64,000 bases of DNA from contig CADAPC010000021.1 in NCBI GenBank assembly GCA_902789725.1, forward strand, positions 30,485 through 94,484, read 5' to 3'. This document shows positions 17,378 to 26,530 of this stretch, piece by piece. This DNA is from an uncultured Bacteroidales bacterium (GTDB lineage: Bacteria > Bacteroidota > Bacteroidia > Bacteroidales > Bacteroidaceae). Position numbers and translations under genes: made by a program. Positions within the stretch are counted from its first letter, which is position 1. Every line of letters starts with the position of its first letter. The notes under the pieces are model-generated. The model saw only the letters and a list, made by a program, of their open reading frames with translations. It had not been told where the DNA came from and did not search any database.

Positions 17378-18385
17378 TTATTTTGCGTCCATTGCTTGGC
17401 AAGCGGTAATGGCCACCATCTTGTAAATGTCATCTACTGAACAGCCACGGCTGAGGTCGTTGACAGGGCGGGCTATGCCTTGCAGAATGGGGCCGATGGC
17501 ATCGGCATTGCCCAGGCGCTGCACCAGTTTGTAGGCGATGTTGCCCACTTCCAAGCAGGGAGCCACCAGCACATTGGCCTTGCCGGCGATGTCGCTGCCC
17601 GGAGCTTTCTTCTGTCCCACTGAAGGAACAAGCGCGGCATCGGCTTGCAGTTCACCGTCCACCTTCAAGCTTGGGTCAAGTTCCTTGGCAAGACGAGTTG
17701 CCTCCACCACCTTATCTACCACCTCGTGCTTGGCACTACCCTTTGTGGAGAAGGAGAGCATGGCCACGCGTGGATCGGCAAAACCTGCCACGCTCTTTGC
17801 GGTCTGAGCGGTGCAAACGGCAATCTGAGCCAGCTGGGAAGCATCGGGCATAGGGGTTACGGCTACGTCGCCCATCACAAGCACTCCCTCCTCGCCATAC
17901 TGCGGAGTTTGGGTGATGAGCAGCATCGCACCACTCACGCAAGTGATGCCTGGTGCGCACTTGATGATTTGCAAGGCAGGACGGAGTGTGTCGCCCGTTG
18001 TGGAGAGGGCACCGCTGATTTGTCCGTCAGCATCGCCACTCTTAATGATGAGGCAACCGAAATAAAGTGGGTCGAGCACCTGTTGGCGAGCCTTCTCGAT
18101 GGTCATGCCTTTCTTCTGACGAAGTTGGAAAAGCAGCTGGGCGTACTCCTCTGTCTTCTCCGACGTGGCAGGGTCGATGATGGTGGCCTTCCCAATGTTT
18201 CTCAGTCCCAGTTTGTCAGCCAGAGCGTAAATCTCCGTAGGATTGCCAATCAGGATGATGTCGGCAATGTCGTCAGCAAGACTCTTGTCGGCGGCAGTTA
18301 AAGTGCGCTCCTCCAATGACTCGGGGAGCACGATGCGCTGCTTGTTTGCTTTAGCACGCGCAATAATACTTTCAATTAAAGCCAT
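17378..18385 (-). CDS. pta: phosphate acetyltransferase
   Basis: A 335-residue short-form phosphotransacetylase (acetyl-CoA + Pi to acetyl phosphate + CoA). It starts MALIESIIARAKANKQRIVL and shows the family pattern: DGQISGALSTTGDTLRPALQ, VLVMGDVAVTPMPD, FSTKGSAKHE, and the end GLNDLSRGCS-like motif seen here as VNDLSRGCSVDDIY. It is the first gene of the run pta-ackA-parC-DUF3316-S41 and has a promoter box about 35 bp before its ATG. The regulatory N-terminal domains of long enterobacterial Pta are absent, as expected. Confidence 0.97.
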   Translation of the reverse strand: MALIESIIARAKANKQRIVLPESLEERTLTAADKSLADDIADIILIGNPTEIYALADKLGLRNIGKATIIDPATSEKTEEYAQLLFQLRQKKGMTIEKARQQVLDPLYFGCLIIKSGDADGQISGALSTTGDTLRPALQIIKCAPGITCVSGAMLLITQTPQYGEEGVLVMGDVAVTPMPDASQLAQIAVCTAQTAKSVAGFADPRVAMLSFSTKGSAKHEVVDKVVEATRLAKELDPSLKVDGELQADAALVPSVGQKKAPGSDIAGKANVLVAPCLEVGNIAYKLVQRLGNADAIGPILQGIARPVNDLSRGCSVDDIYKMVAITACQAMDAK

Positions 18386-18419
18386 ATTTGTTTTTTGTTC
18401 TGTTTAACATTTCTCGTCA

Positions 18420-18427
18420 CAAAGATA
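18420..18427 (-). promoter_or_regulatory. -7 promoter box for pta-ackA
   Basis: On the minus strand TATCTTTG, about 35 bp before the pta start at 18385. Confidence 0.6.
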
Positions 18428-18654
18428 GGGTTTTTCGGCGAGTTGTCAAAACCTCCGCTTGAAAAACCTGCTCTTTTCAGTTTCCCCATGCATGAAAACA
18501 GGTCTTTTGCAACAATGGTACAGGCAAAACCTCGCACATGGATGCAGCGCATAGAGTGCGTGCTAAGTAGTAGGAAATGAGGGGAACGAACGGCAATGTT
18601 ACCCATTTAAAAATAATGGAAACATAAGGAAAAGGGAAAGCCAATGATTCCACG

Positions 18655-18662
18655 TACCTTTG
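18655..18662 (+). promoter_or_regulatory. -7 promoter box for the GH98 gene
   Basis: TACCTTTG, followed by CA, 34 bp before ATG 18696. It matches the most common form of this promoter in the window. Confidence 0.65.
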
Positions 18663-18695
18663 CAAAAAATAACAACTCACTAATCTTTTCAACGT

Positions 18696-21600
18696 ATGAA
18701 ATCAATTTTACACAGCCTTTTGATGGCCTTGATGCTCTTGGTGGCATCGCAGACAATGACGGCGCAGGAACGCCGTCCCATTGACTCTCAACACCCTCTC
18801 TGGCTTGTCCACATCGACGTGTGGAACAGTGCCGACCCTCAGAAAATTATCGACCTCATTCCCGATGATGTTAAACCCTACGTGTGCATGAACCTTTCGC
18901 TCTCTTGTCAGTTTGATGAGGGAACTGAAATGTACCGCATGCCACGCTATGCTGTGCGCACTTACAAGTCGTGGGCAACCGTGTGCCAGGCCAACGGCAT
19001 GTGGTTCACCTGTCAGCCTGCCAGTGGTGGCCACACCCACATTCAGGACGATGACCTTGCCACTTTTGAGTACTTCTTCAAGAACTATCCTAATTTCCTT
19101 GGTTGGAACTATGCCGAGCAGTTCTGGGGGTTTGATGTGGCTGGCAACAAAAGTTCGAGCACTCCGGCCAACCGTTGGGCACTGTTTGCCAAACTGGTGG
19201 AAATGTCGCACAAGTATGGTGGCTTCTTGACGGTGAGCTGGTGTGGAGGCACTTACCACATGAATACGAACCCGATTGCCGAACTGAAGCGTAACAAGGA
19301 TTTCATGGCTGCCTGCCAGAAATATCCCGAAGCCATCCTCTTCCTCTATAAATATACTCACGCTGGTTGCTTCTACAACAACGAGAGCGTCTGCTGGGGA
19401 CCCTTCATTTCTGGCTTGACCAAGAATTATGGTGTACGTTACGACAACTGCGGATGGAACGACACGCTGAACAAGCTTTTGGGAGATAAGCACGGAAAGA
19501 AATATCCAGGCAGTGCCGGTATCGGCACCGTGATGGAGCAGACCTGTGTGAACGGTGGTGCTGTGTGGGATGGTCCCGAACTGATTTGGAACGGCGAATG
19601 CTTCCAGGGCACAAGCGACAGTCAGATTGATGGTTACACGCGTCGCAACTGGACTACCTTCCCCAATTTCCGTGGCATTTGGTTAGACATGTGGCGTAAA
19701 ATCATCGACGGAACCATGTATATCCCCACTCGTGAGGAAGTGCTGGAGAAAACCAAGATTGTGGTGATCAATGACAAGGCTGATGACTACACGGCTTGGG
19801 ATGACCTCTACAATGGCCTCTATTTGCAGACCGACCCCTTCAACCAAAAGAAAGAGTGGCAATGGAACTACGGGCAGTGGTACAACAACCTCTGTTACTT
19901 CAAATCCACAGGCCGCTATGGTGCCGTGCCAATCGTGACGGGGTTGTACGACGATTTGGCAAAGAAAATACCTGTGCAGGTGAAGAAATCGAACTACACC
20001 TCACGCTGGAGCACGCAGACCCGCAAGGTGGCTGACTTTAATGCTCAGTACCCAGAGGTGAGCACAGGTGACCTCTATGTGAACCGCTACAAGAACCAGC
20101 TGGTCACTTATACTCCTTATACATATATGAATGAGAAGAAGACCGCTTCGGCACAGATACCGCTCCAGTACAACACTTGCGAGAGTCTTGAACTGACTTG
20201 GGGCAAACTGAGCAGTGGCGTCATCCGTGAGTATAGTGACCACATCGACTTCTATCTGAACAACTACCGCAACGACACCACCACTCAGGTGCTGGACAAG
20301 ATTGTGGTGAAAGGTGCTACAGCTGAACCTACTTACTCGGTGAGCAAGCGCACGCTTGCCAACCACACCACCACAAAGGAGTGGGATGCCGAAACGGGTA
20401 CTTTCACTCTTAATGTGAAGCATTTGGGTGCACTCGATGTGACTATCAATTGTGCCGGTGCAGCTACTGAGCGCAGCACCGATGTGGTGAATAGCGCACC
20501 ACTCACCGCCGACCTGCCCAAGCAGCCTGAAGACTACACGGGCGAAATCATCATCGAAGCTGAAAACATGGACCGCAAGGACGTGGGGAGTGTTGCACTG
20601 ACCCACAGTGGTTGGTGGGCACAGAATGTGAAGGACTTTGCCGCAATGGGCTACATCGACTTGGGAACTAAGACTACAGCCTCTCTGCGCCACCAGCTCA
20701 AACTGAAGAAAGCGGGCGACTATGACATCTACGTGCGCTACTGCAACTCCACCAAAGCGGGGAAAGTCCGTCTCACGGTGAATGGTAAGGCTACCCTTGT
20801 AGATTTTGAGAAGACAAAACTCAACGACTGGCGTCTGGCCAAAGTGAGCGCAACACTGAAAGAGGGTAGCAACAATTTCATCCTCCTCAACACGGGTGGT
20901 GTGGGCATGTATATCGACCAAATCATCTACATGCCTGTAGGAGCCAATCCGAAGAAATACGATATTGCTGTGCGTGAGGCTGAAAACGGAAAAGTAGAAG
21001 CCGACTTGTCCGAGGCTATGGAGGGCGAAACTGTCACCCTGACCATCACTCCTAATCCTGGTTGCGAACTGAAAGAACTCCGCGTTGTCAACAGTGTGTA
21101 TTTCACGGAGGGAAAGACCATCCCGGTAGAGGATCCAAAAGCTGAAACCATCACTTTCGCCATGTTCGATGATAATGTCACCATCCAACCTGTCTTTGTT
21201 GACAATAGCTCTGTCTATAAGCTCGACTTCGATCAGGTGCTCAATGGCACAATGCCAGTGGGATGGCGTGCCACACAGGAGAACAACGACGTGCATCAAT
21301 ACCCCAGCAACTATGGTTCGGGTGCCCGCACTTTCGCCGGATTTACAGGCTATCAAGGCAAGGCTCTCTATTGGCGCAACACCAATGCGGAGTATGGCAA
21401 GCAGGCGGCCTATCCGCTCAAACTCGCCATTGGCGACTACAAACTCACTTTTGCTCAAGCTGCATGGAAGGGCGCACCTCAGTACAAAGTGCAGATTCTC
21501 AATGCCAGCGGAAGAGTGATTGCTCAGTCGGCCACCTACACGGCTACACCTGATGCCAACGGCAACACCACGGCCAACCTCACCAACGCCAAGACCTACG

Positions 21601-21869
21601 AACTGCCTTTCAGCATCACTACGGAGGGCAACTACACCGTTCGCTTTGTCAACATGACCACTGGAGGTACATTCCAGGAGTTCCTCCTGCTCGAATGCCG
21701 CATCAACACCGTCTATAAAGAAGAACCCAATGCTATTGGCGGAATTGCCGCTCAGCACAAGCCTGCAGGCATCTACAGTCCGATGGGCGTGAAGCTCAAC
21801 TCCCTGCAGAAGGGCCTGAACATCATCCGCGATGCTGATGGTAAAACTCGCAAGGTGCTGGTGAAATAA
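18696..21869 (+). CDS. secreted GH98-type endo-glycosidase with C-terminal carbohydrate-binding domains
   Basis: A 1057-residue secreted enzyme. After a signal peptide (to about residue 23) the sequence RRPIDSQHPLWLVHIDVWN opens a GH98 catalytic domain (about 25-380). Candidate catalytic residues are Glu141 (GWNYAEQFWG), Asp250 (VRYDNCGW) and Glu301 (LIWNGECFQ), spaced as in characterised GH98 enzymes. Known members cut blood-group A/B glycans or xylan; which applies here cannot be told. A beta-rich linker follows, then a CBM6-like module (about 615-750), a Gly-rich repeat domain (about 755-835), another beta-sandwich binding domain (about 840-1005) and a short C-terminal tail typical of Prevotella secreted proteins. 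It is monocistronic, bounded by a promoter and a strong hairpin. Confidence 0.85.
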   Translation: MKSILHSLLMALMLLVASQTMTAQERRPIDSQHPLWLVHIDVWNSADPQKIIDLIPDDVKPYVCMNLSLSCQFDEGTEMYRMPRYAVRTYKSWATVCQANGMWFTCQPASGGHTHIQDDDLATFEYFFKNYPNFLGWNYAEQFWGFDVAGNKSSSTPANRWALFAKLVEMSHKYGGFLTVSWCGGTYHMNTNPIAELKRNKDFMAACQKYPEAILFLYKYTHAGCFYNNESVCWGPFISGLTKNYGVRYDNCGWNDTLNKLLGDKHGKKYPGSAGIGTVMEQTCVNGGAVWDGPELIWNGECFQGTSDSQIDGYTRRNWTTFPNFRGIWLDMWRKIIDGTMYIPTREEVLEKTKIVVINDKADDYTAWDDLYNGLYLQTDPFNQKKEWQWNYGQWYNNLCYFKSTGRYGAVPIVTGLYDDLAKKIPVQVKKSNYTSRWSTQTRKVADFNAQYPEVSTGDLYVNRYKNQLVTYTPYTYMNEKKTASAQIPLQYNTCESLELTWGKLSSGVIREYSDHIDFYLNNYRNDTTTQVLDKIVVKGATAEPTYSVSKRTLANHTTTKEWDAETGTFTLNVKHLGALDVTINCAGAATERSTDVVNSAPLTADLPKQPEDYTGEIIIEAENMDRKDVGSVALTHSGWWAQNVKDFAAMGYIDLGTKTTASLRHQLKLKKAGDYDIYVRYCNSTKAGKVRLTVNGKATLVDFEKTKLNDWRLAKVSATLKEGSNNFILLNTGGVGMYIDQIIYMPVGANPKKYDIAVREAENGKVEADLSEAMEGETVTLTITPNPGCELKELRVVNSVYFTEGKTIPVEDPKAETITFAMFDDNVTIQPVFVDNSSVYKLDFDQVLNGTMPVGWRATQENNDVHQYPSNYGSGARTFAGFTGYQGKALYWRNTNAEYGKQAAYPLKLAIGDYKLTFAQAAWKGAPQYKVQILNASGRVIAQSATYTATPDANGNTTANLTNAKTYELPFSITTEGNYTVRFVNMTTGGTFQEFLLLECRINTVYKEEPNAIGGIAAQHKPAGIYSPMGVKLNSLQKGLNIIRDADGKTRKVLVK

Positions 21870-21901
21870 GTTTCTAATATATTGTGGCAAGATAACGACA
21901 G

Positions 21902-21938
21902 AAAGAGTCTGTGCAACTGCATGTTGCACGGACTCTTT
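21902..21938 (+). terminator. strong hairpin terminator after the GH98 gene
   Basis: AAAGAGTCTGTGCAAC and GTTGCACGGACTCTTT form a 16-bp stem (one G-U pair) with a 5-nt loop, 33 bp after the stop codon. Confidence 0.8.
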
Positions 21939-22005
21939 GCTGTATAAGGATGGGACGTTTCACTTATTTCAGTGGACCTACATATTGATAAAAGGCACGT
22001 TATCG

Positions 22006-22057
22006 TTCAATAACCAAGCCTTATTGCTCAATAACCCTGCCTTATTGTGTAATAAGG
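22006..22057. repeat. short tandem repeat plus hairpin between convergent genes
   Basis: Two imperfect units of 21-22 bp of the form CAATAACCnnGCCTTATTG, then CCTTATTGTGTAATAAGG, a 7-bp hairpin at about 22040-22057. It lies between the convergent GH98 and symporter genes and may end the minus-strand transcript. Confidence 0.6.
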
Positions 22058-22062
22058 GTAAG

Positions 22063-23439
22063 TTATTTGAGGAAAGCGAACACCCCGATTTGGTCGAGGA
22101 AGACGAGGGCGATGGCCAATGGAGCGATGTAGCGCAGGGAGAAAACGAGGAGCTTGAAATAGGGAGTCTTCATGTCGCCACCGTTGCTGAGTTCGTCGCG
22201 ATAGAGCTTGCGGTCAAGTACCCATCCGGCAAAGATGCTGATGAGCATGCCGCCCAACGGTAAAAGAATGCGTCCGGAAAGGTCGTCGAACAACGAGAAG
22301 ATGTTGCGGTCAAAGAGTTTTACACCGCTCAGAGGTCCGAACGAAAGAGAGCAGAGCGCGCCTAAAACCAGGACTGTGAGGGTGACAATTGTGGCTCCTT
22401 TCTTGCGCGACATCTTGAACTCTTCTGTTACATAGGCTGTTGCCACTTCATGCAACGAAATGGCGCTGGTAAGAGCGGCTACGAAAAGGAGAAAGTAGAA
22501 AGCTGTGGAGAAGACTACTGCGAGGAAACTGCCGTCGCCCAAAGCCTGCTGAAATACGTTAGGCAGGGAAATGAAGGTAAGCCCAGCTCCTACACCTACG
22601 TCGTTGGGGTTCATACCGATGTTAAACACGGAGGGGAAGATGATGAAGCCTGCCAGAATGGCTATGAGTGTGTCGATGACCGACACGTTCAGTGCCGACT
22701 TTGCCAATGGAGTCTGCTTGTCGAAGTAGCTGGCGTAAGTGCACAGACAACCCATGGCTAAACTCAGCGAGTAGAACGCTTGTCCCATGGCCTCGAGAAT
22801 GGTGGTGCTGTCCACCTTGCTCCAGTCGGGACGCAGCAGAAACTCGATGCCCTGCGATGCTCCAGGCAGGGTGACAGAGCAGATTGCGAGGAAAATGGTG
22901 ATGGCAAAAAGAGTAGGCATCATCAGTTTGGCAGACTTCTCGATGCCTGATTGTACACCGCGTGTGATGACAAAGTGTATGATGCCAATGAAAAGGAACA
23001 GCCACAGGGTGGGCGCCCAGGGGTTGGCGACGAAGTGGTTGAAAATGTCCTCGTATCGCGAGGCAGGAACTTCGTAAAAAGCGTTGGTGACGGAGAGGAA
23101 AGTGTAGTGCATGGTCCAGCCGCCTACCACCACATAATAACACATAATGAACCAGCCGGTGAAGACACCCATGCGTCCCACCCACTTCCAGGGTGAACCA
23201 TTTGACACGATGCGGAACGCACCTGCCGTGTTAGCATGGGTGTAGCGACCTATGAGGAACTCGCTGATCATGATGGGTAGGCCTAACAGCAAAATGCAGA
23301 GCACATAGATGATGATGAATGCCGCACCGCCGTTTTCTCCTGTCTCGATGGGGAAACGCCACACGTTGCCTAAGCCAACGGCTGACCCAGCAGCTGCAAG
23401 GATGGCTCCTATTTTCGAGCCAAAATTTTCTCTCTCCAT
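22063..23439 (-). CDS. sodium-dependent neurotransmitter-symporter-family (NSS) transporter
   Basis: A 458-residue inner-membrane transporter of the NSS family, whose bacterial members take up amino acids together with Na+. The signature of helix 1 is clear: SKIGAILAAAGSAVGLGNVWRFP, shown here in part as AAAGSAVGLGNVWRFP, with the unwound region that binds Na+ and substrate. About 11 or 12 helices can be counted. The substrate cannot be inferred, though tryptophan, tyrosine or leucine are typical. Its first 31 bp overlap the end of the VanZ-like gene, so it is the last gene of the prfB-CYTH-VanZ run. Confidence 0.92.
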   Translation of the reverse strand: MERENFGSKIGAILAAAGSAVGLGNVWRFPIETGENGGAAFIIIYVLCILLLGLPIMISEFLIGRYTHANTAGAFRIVSNGSPWKWVGRMGVFTGWFIMCYYVVVGGWTMHYTFLSVTNAFYEVPASRYEDIFNHFVANPWAPTLWLFLFIGIIHFVITRGVQSGIEKSAKLMMPTLFAITIFLAICSVTLPGASQGIEFLLRPDWSKVDSTTILEAMGQAFYSLSLAMGCLCTYASYFDKQTPLAKSALNVSVIDTLIAILAGFIIFPSVFNIGMNPNDVGVGAGLTFISLPNVFQQALGDGSFLAVVFSTAFYFLLFVAALTSAISLHEVATAYVTEEFKMSRKKGATIVTLTVLVLGALCSLSFGPLSGVKLFDRNIFSLFDDLSGRILLPLGGMLISIFAGWVLDRKLYRDELSNGGDMKTPYFKLLVFSLRYIAPLAIALVFLDQIGVFAFLK

Positions 23440-23807
23440 AATTTATCGATAAAAATAATGCACAACATTGCTATCAATACTCCCACAGCATCGGCCTCGA
23501 AATCTATCCAGTCGCCAGAGCGGCAAGTGGTGAGATATGCCTGCACCAATTCCATGGCTCCACCCAGGGCAAGGGCATAGAGCATAGTGAGTATGCGGGC
23601 CTTCCGTGTGAATGGATTCTTGCCCCTCACCACATGATCCACCCATACTATCAGTGCCAAACCTCCATACATCACCATGTGTACCCATTTGTCAATCAAG
23701 GGTACATCGCCAAGGGGAGGATTTTCAGGAATGGGTATCGTGCTAAGTACTATAATGACCACCGAAATGATGATTGTCAAAAGGTATTTGCGTATGTGTA
23801 TAGTCAT
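23409..23807 (-). CDS. VanZ-like membrane protein
   Basis: A 132-residue protein with four predicted helices. The VanZ-like pattern is present: STIPIPENPPLGDVPLIDKWVHMVMYGGLAL (part: LIDKWVHMVMYGG), then GGAMELVQAYLT and GDWIDFEADAVGVLIA. The frame is open 34 codons further, but ATG 23807 (MTIHIRKYLLT) is preferred since it begins directly with the first helix. The family includes the teicoplanin-resistance protein VanZ but most members have no known role. It sits between the CYTH and symporter genes, overlapping the latter. Confidence 0.85.
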   Translation of the reverse strand: MTIHIRKYLLTIIISVVIIVLSTIPIPENPPLGDVPLIDKWVHMVMYGGLALIVWVDHVVRGKNPFTRKARILTMLYALALGGAMELVQAYLTTCRSGDWIDFEADAVGVLIAMLCIIFIDKLWREKILARK

Positions 23808-23874
23808 TTCCCTTTCTTTTATTTTAGCCTTTAGGGAGGCTTTGTCATTGCTTGCTTTTCTTCGTGCTCTTGCG

Positions 23875-24396
23875 TTACAATCTTTCTGATGGGTCGTCCG
23901 ATTGTTCAAATGCCACCTCGTCCTTCCACAATTTGTAGGGGCGGCGCAGCATGTATTTGTTGTAGTAATGATAGTCGCCCGTCACTTCCTTGCCGAGGAA
24001 ATCGGGACGCTCGTAGGTTTCGTCCTCGCTCTCCAGCTCTATCTCTGCCAGCACCAGTCCTTCGTTGTCGCCAAAAAACTCGTCCACCTCTACTATGTGC
24101 TTCCCGCACTTCACCAGATAGCGGTTTTTATCGACTCGTCCAGGCATGCAGAGCGTCATCATCTCGTGGGCATCTTCCAGCGAAATTTCCGTTTCAAATT
24201 CGTAGCGTGCCAGTCCTTCCTTTTTTGAGGGACCTTTGATGGTCAGGTAGCCTTTGTCATCACGAATTCTCACCCGCACGGTTTTGCCTGGTTCTGTGGC
24301 GAAATACCCTTGCTCAATGTGTGTCTTGCTGTAGGCATGCGCTTTGAAGGAATTGTCTTTCACCAGAAACTTTCGTTCTATTTCTTGATGTACCAT
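23875..24396 (-). CDS. CYTH-domain (triphosphate tunnel) protein
   Basis: A 173-residue cytoplasmic protein of the CYTH superfamily, which acts on triphosphate substrates such as inorganic triphosphate. The defining N-terminal motif EIERKFLV stands at residues 4-11. Further tunnel residues are TVRVRIRDDKGYLTIKGPS, ARYEFETEI and VDEFFGDNEGLVLAEIELE. ATG 24396 puts the motif right at the start and leaves one base between this gene and the prfB stop, so they are surely co-transcribed. Triphosphatase activity is the likeliest role by family. Confidence 0.92.
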   Translation of the reverse strand: MVHQEIERKFLVKDNSFKAHAYSKTHIEQGYFATEPGKTVRVRIRDDKGYLTIKGPSKKEGLARYEFETEISLEDAHEMMTLCMPGRVDKNRYLVKCGKHIVEVDEFFGDNEGLVLAEIELESEDETYERPDFLGKEVTGDYHYYNKYMLRRPYKLWKDEVAFEQSDDPSERL

Positions 24397-24397
24397 A

Positions 24398-25510
24398 TTA
24401 TTCCTTTGTAGCAAATTCCATGAGATAGGCTTTGATGAACCCATCCAGTTTACCGTCCATCACTCCACCGACATCGCTTGTCTGGTAGTTGGTGCGGTGG
24501 TCTTTCACACGGCGGTCATCAAACACGTAGGAACGTATCTGGCTGCCCCATTCAATCTTTTTCTTCCCTGCTTCCACCTTGGCCTGCTCAGCCATGCGGT
24601 GTTGCAATTCCTTGTCGTAGAGCATGGAACGGAGCAGACGCAGCGCATTCTCCTTATTCTTTGGCTGGTCGCGAGTTTCCGTGTTCTCAATCAAAATCTC
24701 CTCTTCCTCGCCTGTGTAGGGGTCTTTGTACTGGTAGCGCAGACGCACTCCCGACTCTACTTTGTTCACGTTTTGCCCACCTGCTCCGCTGGAACGGAAA
24801 GTGTCCCACGAAATACGTGACTGCTCAATCTCCACATTGATGGTGTCATCTACCAGAGGAGTGACAAACACACTGGCGAAGGAGGTCATGCGCTTCCCTT
24901 GGGCATTGTAAGGACTCACGCGCACTAAACGATGCACGCCGCTTTCTCCCTTCAGGTAGCCATAGGCCATATCGCCTGCAATCTCCATTGTCACAGTTTT
25001 AATGCCTGCATCTTCACCATCCTGATAGTTGCTGATGGTCACTTTGTAGCCGTGCTGTTCGGCATAGCGCTGGTACATTCTCATCAGCATCTGTGCCCAG
25101 TCTTGAGCCTCGGTGCCTCCCGCTCCTGCGTTGATTTTCAACACAGCGTCCATGTTGTCTGCCTCACCTTGCAACATGTTTTTCAGTTCCAAGTCTTCAA
25201 TCAATCTTAGGGCTTTGGCATAGTAGTCGTCCACCTCTTCCTCGGTACTCATTTCTTCCTTGTAAAAGTCAAAAGCCACCTCTGTGTCGTCTGTCGCTGC
25301 TTTCACTTCGTTGTAGCCATCAATCCAGCGCTTCAATCCTTTCACCTTTTTCATCTGTGCCTCTGCCGCTTTTTGATCATCCCAAAAGCCAGGTGCTTGG
25401 GTGCGCAATTCTTCTTCTTCTACTTCCATCAGTTTCTGGTCAATCTGCAAATAGCGGTGCAAAGCCTCAGTTCTGTCCTTTATGTCCTTCAGTTGTTCTA
25501 TTGTAATCAT
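24398..25510 (-). CDS. prfB: peptide chain release factor 2
   Basis: A 370-residue release factor that ends translation at UGA and UAA codons. The GGQ motif (SSGAGGQNVNKVES) is at about residues 242-244. The tripeptide that reads the stop codon appears as SPY in LVRVSPYNAQGKR, where E. coli has SPF. The gene is one continuous frame: at the place where many bacteria need a +1 frameshift (LxGYLDY), this one reads HRYLQID without a stop. ATG 25510 is chosen because the in-frame codon at 25540 lies inside the promoter box. It is the first gene of the run with CYTH, VanZ and the symporter. Confidence 0.96.
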   Translation of the reverse strand: MITIEQLKDIKDRTEALHRYLQIDQKLMEVEEEELRTQAPGFWDDQKAAEAQMKKVKGLKRWIDGYNEVKAATDDTEVAFDFYKEEMSTEEEVDDYYAKALRLIEDLELKNMLQGEADNMDAVLKINAGAGGTEAQDWAQMLMRMYQRYAEQHGYKVTISNYQDGEDAGIKTVTMEIAGDMAYGYLKGESGVHRLVRVSPYNAQGKRMTSFASVFVTPLVDDTINVEIEQSRISWDTFRSSGAGGQNVNKVESGVRLRYQYKDPYTGEEEEILIENTETRDQPKNKENALRLLRSMLYDKELQHRMAEQAKVEAGKKKIEWGSQIRSYVFDDRRVKDHRTNYQTSDVGGVMDGKLDGFIKAYLMEFATKE

Positions 25511-25537
25511 GATGATTCGATATTTATTTTCAGGGCG

Positions 25538-25545
25538 CAAAGGTA
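25538..25545 (-). promoter_or_regulatory. -7 promoter box for the prfB run
   Basis: On the minus strand TACCTTTG, about 28 bp before the prfB start at 25510. It excludes the longer prfB frame. Confidence 0.65.
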
Positions 25546-25589
25546 CGAAATCTTCTTGAAAAAAACGTCATGTCTGTGTAGAAAAGACA

Positions 25590-25619
25590 ATTAGGAACCC
25601 CTTATGGAGGGTTCCTAAT
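25590..25619 (-). terminator. hairpin terminator after the fimbrial lipoprotein genes
   Basis: ATTAGGAACCC and GGGTTCCTAAT pair over 11 bp around an 8-nt loop, extended by outer GACAATT/AATTGTC pairing. It lies between the stop at 25652 and the prfB promoter. Confidence 0.75.
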
Positions 25620-25651
25620 GCTAAATTGTCATTTAAGTTCTTCAACGAAAA

Positions 25652-26515
25652 TCAGTAGGTCATTTCGGTTTCGTTCTCCCAAGGGGTGTTGAGCGTAACT
25701 GTGGCAGTGACGGATTGGGCATAGGAAGGAGTGGTTCCCACAAAGAAGGCTCCTGTGAGCGTGGTAATTTGATTTCGCTCCATAGCGATGTTGAATTCTC
25801 GCTCAAGATAGACATTCTCGTCTGCGTCCAAAGCCGTGACAGTCAACTTGATGGTTCCCTCTTGGTTGTGGAGGAACGTGTAGAGGTCGTACTGTGTCTC
25901 TGCATCTCCTTCTTGCACATCGAATACCAGCTTTTGGGTGCTTTTCACGCTGCCTAATCCTGTAGCGGCATCAAACGCTCCGCTTCCACCTGTGTAAGTG
26001 AATTGCAATTTGGTCACTCCCTCGGGAATTGCATCGGTGATGACGAAGCGGCAGAGCGACACAATGCGGTTGAGAGTGAGCGAGAGGGTTTGCGGTTCGT
26101 CGGTCACGGCAATTGAAGTGTGGTAGAGGAAGGTATCGGTATATCCCGTTGCGTTGGTGAATTGAATCTTTGCAGGATTGGTCATTGTAGGATTTCCTTT
26201 GCTGCTATGCGCCAATGCCACCAACTGGTAGTTGCCCTCGTCGAGTTGGAAGGAAGCCGTGCCGAAACCGCTTTCCTCTGCTTTCTGATTGATTTGCTCT
26301 AAGCGGGTGCCTTCCAGATCGTAGATGGCAAAGTTGAGCCGTGTGCAGACTTCTGAATCTGTGGCGCGTGTAAGAGACTCAAATGGTGACTGTTCCAGCT
26401 GGTAAATGCTGACGGTAAGGTTCCCTTCTGTTTCGGGTGCAATCTCATCGGGTAGTGTGTATTGTTCACAGGCAGCAAAAAGGCCTGCAATGAGTAATAA
26501 CGATAACTTTTTCAT
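25652..26515 (-). CDS. FimB/Mfa2-like fimbrial lipoprotein
   Basis: A 287-residue lipoprotein: the signal peptide ends GLFAAC (Cys16). The body matches the general FimB/Mfa2 pattern: a first strand (NLTVSIYQLEQ), an RLNFAIYDLEG strand, a stretch YQLVALAHSSKGN, then a central LTLNRIVSLCRFVITDAIP. These proteins anchor or regulate fimbriae of Bacteroidales. It follows the other lipoprotein gene by 15 bp and ends before a hairpin terminator. No fimbrillin shaft gene of the Mfa1 type is adjacent, so it may serve as a stand-alone adhesin. Family placement is by appearance only. Confidence 0.65.
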   Translation of the reverse strand: MKKLSLLLIAGLFAACEQYTLPDEIAPETEGNLTVSIYQLEQSPFESLTRATDSEVCTRLNFAIYDLEGTRLEQINQKAEESGFGTASFQLDEGNYQLVALAHSSKGNPTMTNPAKIQFTNATGYTDTFLYHTSIAVTDEPQTLSLTLNRIVSLCRFVITDAIPEGVTKLQFTYTGGSGAFDAATGLGSVKSTQKLVFDVQEGDAETQYDLYTFLHNQEGTIKLTVTALDADENVYLEREFNIAMERNQITTLTGAFFVGTTPSYAQSVTATVTLNTPWENETEMTY

Positions 26516-26530
26516 GGATGTTGCTTGGTG

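Noticed and set aside
20001..21929. 642-codon minus-strand frame opposite the GH98 gene
   Set aside because: Antisense shadow of a recognised enzyme; it also crosses the GH98 terminator hairpin.
23808..23909. 34-codon N-terminal extension of the VanZ-like protein
   Set aside because: It is a charged stretch overlapping the end of the CYTH gene and delays the first helix; ATG 23807 is a better start.
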